In this document: piece after piece, positions 57,747 through 64,000 of the stretch
Position numbering within the stretch: the stretch's first letter is position 1
Layout: each line of letters begins with the position of its first letter
Assembly (NCBI GenBank): GCA_025928515.1
Contig: JAICJI010000008.1
Coordinates: 1-64,000 of the forward strand
From: Thermoleophilia bacterium
GTDB lineage: Bacteria; Actinomycetota; Thermoleophilia; Gaiellales; Gaiellaceae
Reading direction: 5' to 3'
Length of the DNA: 64,000 nt
Notes under the pieces: model-generated
What the model was told of the DNA's origin: nothing
Databases searched by the model: none
The model's input: only the letters and a program-made list of their open reading frames with translations
Made by a program: the position numbers and the translations under genes

Positions 57747-58762
57747 GCCTCCAGCCGCGCTGCCTCGTTCTCGACCTCGCGGCGCCGCACGCGCGGCAGG
57801 GGCGCGAAGGGCTCGACCCGGACGCGTCCGGCCTCGACGCGCCATAGCCCTGCGACGAAGCCGTCGACGAGGAACGTCGCCTCGACCATCCCGCCGCCGT
57901 GGATCACGGTCCGCCGGTGTTCCTCCGCGAGCACGCGGGTGCGGTCGGCGTGCGAGAGGACGAGATTGTCGAAGCGGGGCAGAAAGCGGACCGGCGTGGG
58001 GGAGTCTCCGGCAGGGAGAGGAGCGCGCGGGAGGTCGAGCAGCTCGCGTCCACGCTCGTCGCGGAAACGACGAAGCGGCTCGAGCGCCTCGAGCGCAGGC
58101 TCGAAGTCGCGCACGCGGAGCCCGCTCCACTCCGCGATGTCGGCGCGAGTCGCAGGCCCGAAGGCTCCGAGGTAGCGGCGGACGAGCTGCTTGCGAGCGG
58201 GCGGCGGGTCGACCTGTTCGTGGTCGATCAGGACATATCGCGTCTCGCGGGGCTGCTTCCACATTCCAGAGGCGGGCGCGTGGGTGATCCGTTCGACGCT
58301 GCGCAGCGCGTACCAGAGCCCGGTTCCGCCGTCGTGGTCGATCCCGTGCTCCTCGCGGAGCCAGGCCATGACCTCGGCGCGCGTGCGCGGCTCCCGCCCG
58401 AACTCGAGCAAGGAGCCGTGGACCTGGTCGGCGATCCGAGCCGACTCCGGGCTCACCCACGACGGCAATGCGACCGCCGAGCCGAGCACCCCGTAGTCGC
58501 GACGCGAGACGAGGTGGACGGTGCCGCGCATGAGCACGGCTCGAACCGCCTGCTCGCGGGACAACGCCCGCTCCAGCGCCTCCCGCCGGAACCCCTCGAC
58601 GCGTGTCCAGAGGCCGACGTACGGCGCGGGTGCCCACTGCGCCTGCAGGCCGGCGAGCCGTTCGAGCGCGGCGGTGACCGACAGCCGCCGGCGCTGCAGC
58701 AGCAGCTGGCGCGCGAGCGTGGCGCGATTCAGCTCCCGCACAGTCAGCGTCCGCTCGGGCAC
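57734..58762 (-). CDS. winged-helix HTH_42 family protein, AlkZ/YcaQ-like predicted DNA glycosylase
   Basis: LERLAGLQAQWAPAPYVGLWTRVEGF (Q40-A-Q42); MRGTVHLVSRRDY; LPRFDNLVLSHADR; FLVDGFVAGLWRVEAGRVRVEPF. Confidence 0.85.
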   Translation of the reverse strand: MPERTLTVRELNRATLARQLLLQRRRLSVTAALERLAGLQAQWAPAPYVGLWTRVEGFRREALERALSREQAVRAVLMRGTVHLVSRRDYGVLGSAVALPSWVSPESARIADQVHGSLLEFGREPRTRAEVMAWLREEHGIDHDGGTGLWYALRSVERITHAPASGMWKQPRETRYVLIDHEQVDPPPARKQLVRRYLGAFGPATRADIAEWSGLRVRDFEPALEALEPLRRFRDERGRELLDLPRAPLPAGDSPTPVRFLPRFDNLVLSHADRTRVLAEEHRRTVIHGGGMVEATFLVDGFVAGLWRVEAGRVRVEPFAPLPRVRRREVENEAARLEAWLR

Positions 58763-58768
58763 CCCGCT

Positions 58769-58775
58769 TACGCTA
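58769..58775. promoter_or_regulatory. interlocked -10 elements between AlkZ-like operon (-) and gltX (+)
   Basis: TACGCTA: plus TACGCT (N6-ATG), minus TAGCGT (N7-GTG). Confidence 0.55.
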
Positions 58776-58780
58776 TCCGC

Positions 58781-60046
58781 ATGGCTGTACGCGTCCGCAT
58801 GGCTCCGAGCCCCACCGGGCTCCTCCACATCGGCAACGTCCGCACCGCGCTCTTCAACTGGCTGTACGCCCGCCACGAGGGAGGCGAGTTCCGGCTGCGG
58901 ATCGAGAACACCGACACGTCGCGCGAGGTCGCCGAGGCCGTCGACCACATCCAGGAGTCTCTGCGCTGGCTGGGGCTCGACTGGGACGGCCCGCACACGT
59001 TCCAGCTCGACCGGATGGACGACTGCCGCCGCGTCGCGGCGCAACTCGTCGCGGACGGCAAGGCGTACGAGGACGAGGGCGCGATCCGCTTCCGGATGCC
59101 CGACGAGGGCTCGACCGGCTGGGACGACGTGGTGCGCGGCCGCGTCGAGATCCCCAACGAGACGATCGAGGATCTCGTGCTCGTCCGCTCGGACGGCCGC
59201 CCGACCTACAACTTCGCCTCGCCGCTGGAGGACGTCTGGGACGGGATCACGCACGTGATCCGCGGCGAGGATCACATCTCGAACACGCCGAAGCAGATCA
59301 ACATCATCCGCGCGACCGGAGCCGAGCTCCCCATCTACGCGCACGTCCCTAACGTGGCCGGCGCGGACGGGAAGAAGCTCTCGAAGCGTCACGGCGCCGT
59401 CACGGTGGCCGAGTTCCGCCGGGACGGCTACCTGCCCGAGGCGCTGCTCAACTTCCTGGCGCTGCTCGGCTGGGCCCCCGACGGCGAGACGACGATCATG
59501 GATCGCGACGAGCTCGTGAGGCGCTTCGAGCTGGCGCGCGTCAGCCCGAGCCCCGCGCAGTTCGACTACGCGAAGCTCGACTGGCTGAACGGGATGTACC
59601 TGCGCGGGCTCTCGCCGCAGGAGCTCGGCCACCGTCTCGTGATCTGGCTCGGCGAGAACGGCTACGACTGGGACGCCGAACTCGTCGCACGAACAGCGCC
59701 GCTCGTGCAGGAGAAGATCTCGCGGCTCGCCGAGTTCCCGGACTTCGCGGGGTTCTTCTTCGGCGACGTCGAGCCGGACGTCACCGACCTCGACGGCGGA
59801 GGGCCGATGCTCGCGGCGACCGAGGAGGCCCTCGGCTCACTCGAGCCGTTCGACGCCGCGACCATCGAGTCGGCGCTCCGCGGGAAGGCGGACGAGCTCG
59901 GCCTCAAGGCGCGGCAGGCGTTCCAGCCCATCCGGGTTGCGATCACGGGCTCGAAGGTCTCGCCGGGCCTCTTCGAGAGCATCGAGCTGCTCGGTCGCGA
60001 GACGACGCTCAGCCGCATCCGGGCGGCCCGCGACGCCGCGGGCTGA
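58781..60046 (+). CDS. gltX: glutamate--tRNA ligase
   Basis: RMAPSPTGLLHIGNVRTALFNWL (HIGH-type); GRPTYNFAS; KKLSKRHGA (KMSKS-type). Confidence 0.96.
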   Translation: MAVRVRMAPSPTGLLHIGNVRTALFNWLYARHEGGEFRLRIENTDTSREVAEAVDHIQESLRWLGLDWDGPHTFQLDRMDDCRRVAAQLVADGKAYEDEGAIRFRMPDEGSTGWDDVVRGRVEIPNETIEDLVLVRSDGRPTYNFASPLEDVWDGITHVIRGEDHISNTPKQINIIRATGAELPIYAHVPNVAGADGKKLSKRHGAVTVAEFRRDGYLPEALLNFLALLGWAPDGETTIMDRDELVRRFELARVSPSPAQFDYAKLDWLNGMYLRGLSPQELGHRLVIWLGENGYDWDAELVARTAPLVQEKISRLAEFPDFAGFFFGDVEPDVTDLDGGGPMLAATEEALGSLEPFDAATIESALRGKADELGLKARQAFQPIRVAITGSKVSPGLFESIELLGRETTLSRIRAARDAAG

Positions 60047-60246
60047 GCGCGGTCGGCGGCAGCGCCTTCGGTTGCGCGAGCGGATCGAGCGCTCGCTGGA
60101 AGGCGCGCCACGCCCGGCGCCGGAAGCGCCGGCTCGGCTGAGGCAGGCGGTTGGGCCGAAGGAAGTCCATTGCCATTTCAAAGGCGTAAACGGCTGCTCG
60201 GGGAGAGCGGGTACGGACCGACCGGTTGCTCGTTACACTCGTAGCG

Positions 60247-60636
60247 ATGGGCGATACCGGGGGGCATGCGGCGCCCGCTCGGGTCCTCGTCGTCGACGAC
60301 GAGCCGTCGATTCGGCTTCTTTGCCGGATCAACCTCGAGCTCGACGGTCACGAGGTCCTCGAGGCGGAGTCGCTGGCAACAGTGCGGACGATGCTCGCAG
60401 AGGAGCACGTCGACGTCGTCGTGCTCGACGTCCACCTGCGCGGCGAGCGGAGCGACCCGCTCGTCGCGGAATGCCATGCGCGCACCCCACCGATCCCCGT
60501 CTTGCTCGTAACGGGCTCCGTCGACGTGGCGCATCCGGAGCTCGCCGAGGCCGACGCGATTCTCCCGAAGCCGTTCGAGCTCGAAGCTCTCCTCTCCACG
60601 GTGCGCACCCTCGCCGGGGCTCACGCCCACCGATGA
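60247..60636 (+). CDS. stand-alone response-regulator receiver protein
   Basis: VLVVDDEPS, VVLDVHLRG, LLVTGS, LPKPF all intact; TACACT 7 nt upstream of the ATG. Confidence 0.88.
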   Translation: MGDTGGHAAPARVLVVDDEPSIRLLCRINLELDGHEVLEAESLATVRTMLAEEHVDVVVLDVHLRGERSDPLVAECHARTPPIPVLLVTGSVDVAHPELAEADAILPKPFELEALLSTVRTLAGAHAHR

Positions 60637-62150
60637 GCTCGACCACCGCCCGCAGCCCACAGCAGTACGAGGAAAGCTACGAGGCGTACTACGCAGAGGC
60701 GGCTGAGGAGCTCCGCGCGGTTCGCGTGGGCGAGAAGGAGACCTCGAAGCAGGCCGCGATCGTCGCGCGGCACGCCGACCTGTTCACGCGCGAGCAGCTC
60801 GACGTGCTGCGCGCGGCCGAGTCGGGCACGTCCGACGATGGCGAGCGGGAGCGGCTCTACCGGCTCCGCCGGGCCTGCGAGTCGGGCATCGTCGATGCCG
60901 AGCTCGCCGCGCGGGAGGACGAGCTCGAGAACGCGCTGCTCGCGGCACGGCTCACATTCGACGGCGACGAGCTTCCGCTCAACTCGGCGGAGGCGATGCT
61001 CGCCGTGCTTCCCGATTACGCGAAGCGCGAGCAGCTCGGCGCTCTGGCGCGGGAGCTCGATGCGAGCTTCGACGTCAGCCGCCGGGAGCTCCTCGTCGCG
61101 CGTGACGGCCTCGAGGCCGAGCTGTCCGGCGAACGCGACGCGGTGGCACGCAACGAGGCCGAGAAGCAGATCTCGCTGCGCGAGCTCGAGAGCGTGCTGC
61201 GCAGGGCCGCGGACGACGCGGGCGACGAGTACGCACGACTGCGTGACCGCTGGTTCGAGCGGCTGCTCGGCCCCGGGCGCGGCGCGCTCCCTTCGAGCGC
61301 GCACCTCCGCTGGCTGCGCCGCCTGTCGCCGCTCGAGTCGACGTACCCGAAGGCTCGCTCGGTCGAGATCTGCGTCGAAACCGTCCGCGCGCTGGGCTTC
61401 GAGCTGGAGGCGATCCCGAACATCCGGCTCGACCTCGAAGACCGGCCACAGAAGATTCCGCGTGCCTGCGTGGTCGCCGCCGATCCGCCCGACGTCGTCC
61501 ACCTGATCACGCGCGCCCAGGGCGGCCTGTCCGACTACCAGGCGTTTCTCCACGAGGCGGGTCACGCGCTCCACTACGCAGGCTGCGACCCGCGGCTGCC
61601 GTGGACGTTCCGCGCGCTCTCGCGCGACCACGCGCTGACCGAGATCTACTCGTACATCGTCGAGGCCGTGACGAAGGAGCCCGGTTGGCACGCGCTCCAC
61701 TTCGGCCTGTCCGAGATGGAGGCGGAGGAGAACGCCGAGGCGACGCGGTTCCTCGAGGTGCTCCTCTACCGGCGCTACGCCGCGAAGCTCCGCTACGAGC
61801 TTGGGTTCTGGGAGGCGTTCCCTGCCGAGCGGGGAGAGTCGTCCCGCGACTACGCGCCGCTGCTGACCAAGGCGACCGGCCTCGCCTACGACCCACGAGG
61901 CCACCTCTCGGACATGGACGCCGGCTTCTACTCCGCCGACTACCTCCGAGCCTGGATCCGGTCGGCGCAGCTGCGCACCTACTTGCGGCGCGAGGTCGGC
62001 GACGACTGGTGGCGCAGCAGCGCGACGGGGGAGATCCTCGCCGGCCTCTTCGCAGAGGGCACGCGCCCGTCGACCGAGGACATCGCCCGCCGACTCGGCT
62101 TCGACCCACTCGACACGACGCCGCTCGTCACCGAGCTGACCGGCACCTAA
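60633..62150 (+). CDS. M3-family-like zinc metallopeptidase (oligopeptidase F-like)
   Basis: DYQAFLHEAGHALHYAG (HExxH), ALTEIYSYIVE downstream Glu; helical N-terminus; ATGA overlap with receiver gene. Confidence 0.8.
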   Translation: MSSTTARSPQQYEESYEAYYAEAAEELRAVRVGEKETSKQAAIVARHADLFTREQLDVLRAAESGTSDDGERERLYRLRRACESGIVDAELAAREDELENALLAARLTFDGDELPLNSAEAMLAVLPDYAKREQLGALARELDASFDVSRRELLVARDGLEAELSGERDAVARNEAEKQISLRELESVLRRAADDAGDEYARLRDRWFERLLGPGRGALPSSAHLRWLRRLSPLESTYPKARSVEICVETVRALGFELEAIPNIRLDLEDRPQKIPRACVVAADPPDVVHLITRAQGGLSDYQAFLHEAGHALHYAGCDPRLPWTFRALSRDHALTEIYSYIVEAVTKEPGWHALHFGLSEMEAEENAEATRFLEVLLYRRYAAKLRYELGFWEAFPAERGESSRDYAPLLTKATGLAYDPRGHLSDMDAGFYSADYLRAWIRSAQLRTYLRREVGDDWWRSSATGEILAGLFAEGTRPSTEDIARRLGFDPLDTTPLVTELTGT

Positions 62151-63010
62151 GACGCGCCGCGGATCACGCCCGCGACGAGCGGCAGGAGCTTCTGCTTGCT
62201 CGGGGGGCGTTGCATGTCGGCGCGGACGAGCTCGTCGAGCTCCATCGCCACGAGCAGCACGATCGAGGCGATGTAGAAGTACGTGGCGAGGAAGATGAAC
62301 ACCTCGAGGCTGCCGATCGCGGTCCGGAAGTTGGCGATCGTCCGCACGTACTCGGCGAAGATCAGCGTCTCGCCGATCCAGCCGACGACGACGAGCACCG
62401 AGCCGAGGCTCGCCCAGCGGGCGCGCCGGTGCTTGGCGGGTGCCCAGCGCACGATCAGCTCGAAGGCGAACGCCACGAGCGCGATCGCGGCCGGCCAGCG
62501 GAGGATCAGGATCGGGATGCTCCAGCCACCCGACACGTGCCCGGCCCAGATGATCGCGATGGCTCCCAGCATCGATGCCAGCACGAGAATCGCGAGCCCG
62601 AACGAGATCGGGAAGCGGATCCAGAACGGCCGCGGCTCGGGCGTCTCGTAGATCTCGTCGAGCGCGCCGATCGCCGCGCGGATGATCCCCGACACCTCCC
62701 AGACGGCGAGCGCGGATGCAAGCAAGAGCAAGCTTGCCGTGGAGGACGAGAACACCTTGCCCACCGTCTGGTCGATCCCGTCGAAAACGTGCGGAAGCAC
62801 CCTCGGCTCGATCTGGGGAGCGATCGTCTTGCGCCACAGCTGCTGCTGGTGGGAGGCGCCCAGGATGCCGAGCCCGAACAGCGTGCACGCGACCGCCGCG
62901 ATGAACATCCGGAGCGCGACCGCGCTCGCGTACGTCAGCAGGCTATGCCGGTCGAAGACGTCGACCCAGAGCCGAACGATCTTCTTGAAGCTTCGCCAGC
63001 GGGCCTCCAC
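62147..63010 (-). CDS. YihY/BrkB-family-like membrane protein
   Basis: Six hydrophobic spans; SALAVWEVSGIIRAAIGALDEIYETPEPRPFW. Confidence 0.8.
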   Translation of the reverse strand: MEARWRSFKKIVRLWVDVFDRHSLLTYASAVALRMFIAAVACTLFGLGILGASHQQQLWRKTIAPQIEPRVLPHVFDGIDQTVGKVFSSSTASLLLLASALAVWEVSGIIRAAIGALDEIYETPEPRPFWIRFPISFGLAILVLASMLGAIAIIWAGHVSGGWSIPILILRWPAAIALVAFAFELIVRWAPAKHRRARWASLGSVLVVVGWIGETLIFAEYVRTIANFRTAIGSLEVFIFLATYFYIASIVLLVAMELDELVRADMQRPPSKQKLLPLVAGVIRGAS

Positions 63011-63057
63011 CGAGCCTGCACCGTTCCCGGCGTCCGCAACTCGAAACGGTCGCCGTA

Positions 63058-63960
63058 CTACGGAAGAGAACTGCTGATGCCCTGCTGGGCCAGCTGCGTC
63101 CCGTCGAACACCTCGCTGCTCGGCGGTGCCGCGATCGTGATGTGGGCGCCGTAGTCGTAGATGTCCATCGTCATCGCCATGTGCGGCGCGCCTGGCAAGC
63201 CTGCCATGGTGTACGCGGTCCGGATCCGGCGCACGAGGCCGTCCTTGCTGACCCAGACGTCGTCGGAGGCGGTTTTCATCCGAGCGGCGAGGGTTTTGAG
63301 CATCGGGCTCGAGACCCCCTTCGACTCGAGCGCCTTACCCAGGTCGACCGTGAAGTGGTAGTGCGTCGTCGATACGCCATCGACCTTCGCCGCTCCGATC
63401 TTGTGCACCTGCGCGCCTTCCGTCTTGAGCATCGCGAGCAGGTCGCTCGGCCCGAGTTGGTTGCCCGAGAACAGGCTCCCGAAGTCGATTCCGGCCTGCT
63501 TGCCGAGCTTCGAGAAGTCGAGCTTGATCCACGGCTTGCCGCCGGGGATCTGCGACGAGAGGAACCCAAGGTGCAGGTAGATGACGAGGTCGCCGTTCTG
63601 CTCGAGCGTGATCGCCTTGATCGAGGACTGTCCCAGCTTGTTCAGCACGCCCGCCGGAGCGCCCATCTCGCCGAGCATCGAGCCCAGCCTGAAGCTCATC
63701 TCCGAGCTCGGGCCGTCGATCGCGCCGACGCCGCGCATCCGGAGCGTGCTCTTGCCGAGCTTCGAGCCGCTCATCGCCACCGAGAAGCGGACCCGTGCCG
63801 CGCCCGCGTGCTGCGTCTTCGTCGCGGCGGCGGCGACAGGGTCGAGCGGGAGCGCGCCCTTCGCGCCGCCGGAACTGCCGCCGCCGCAGCCGGTCGTGAC
63901 CACGGCCAGCGCGGCGATTGCGGACACAGCTGCGATGACGGCTCTGGGACCCCGGAGCAT
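63058..63960 (-). CDS. predicted lipoprotein
   Basis: Signal peptide with lipobox VTTGC; TACACT 7 nt upstream of the ATG. Confidence 0.8.
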   Translation of the reverse strand: MLRGPRAVIAAVSAIAALAVVTTGCGGGSSGGAKGALPLDPVAAAATKTQHAGAARVRFSVAMSGSKLGKSTLRMRGVGAIDGPSSEMSFRLGSMLGEMGAPAGVLNKLGQSSIKAITLEQNGDLVIYLHLGFLSSQIPGGKPWIKLDFSKLGKQAGIDFGSLFSGNQLGPSDLLAMLKTEGAQVHKIGAAKVDGVSTTHYHFTVDLGKALESKGVSSPMLKTLAARMKTASDDVWVSKDGLVRRIRTAYTMAGLPGAPHMAMTMDIYDYGAHITIAAPPSSEVFDGTQLAQQGISSSLP

Positions 63961-64000
63961 CCAACGCAGTGTAGTTCCGTTCCGCGGCCCGGAGGGGTGA

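Noticed and set aside
58763-58830. PafBC-type damage promoter for the AlkZ-like operon
   Set aside because: No TTGTCRGTG-like element at the right distance upstream of TAGCGT on the minus strand
60009-60176. 55-aa minus-strand ORF MAMDFLRPNRLPQPSRRFRRRAWRAFQRALDPLAQ...
   Set aside because: Coding-like but very short, Arg/Pro-rich and overlapping the gltX 3' end; insufficient support

Overview
High-GC (about 70%) bacterial chromosomal segment. The gene content suggests an actinobacterium, possibly Thermoleophilia-like; that is inference and no taxonomy search was possible. The window is gene dense, with about 68 supported CDS and no rRNA, tRNA or CRISPR array that I could recognise. Main blocks: truncated IS110-like transposase tail (1-107); fused PafBC-type WYL regulator; ALDH, MBL hydrolase, thiolase, signal peptidase I and 3-hydroxyacyl-CoA dehydrogenase; two-component pair; queA / tgt / yajC / fused secDF; MprF-like DUF2156 and ABC1 kinase; orphan response regulator; ECF sigma + ogt; mraZ-rsmH-ftsL-ftsI / murE-murF-mraY-(methyltransferase-like)-murD-ftsW-murG-murC-murB-ftsQ-ftsZ (dcw cluster, 25.8-42.3 kb); glycine cleavage operon gcvT-H-PA-PB; rlmN / threonine aldolase; MacB-like ABC transporter; Cax exchanger; an overlapping operon AlkZ-like HTH_42 glycosylase - endonuclease IV - MFS transporter; gltX; receiver + M3-like peptidase; BrkB-like membrane protein; lipoprotein. 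Best leads: (1) the AlkZ-like/Nfo/MFS operon as a candidate DNA-lesion repair/transport module; (2) a recurrent promoter architecture in which divergent gene pairs about 16-25 bp apart use interlocked -10 hexamers (often sharing one TA) placed about 6-9 nt from both start codons, implying divergent leaderless transcription; (3) a hairpin-dense 357-bp region (17942-18298) that no gene explains. All product calls come from reading motifs by eye; nothing was searched against a database.
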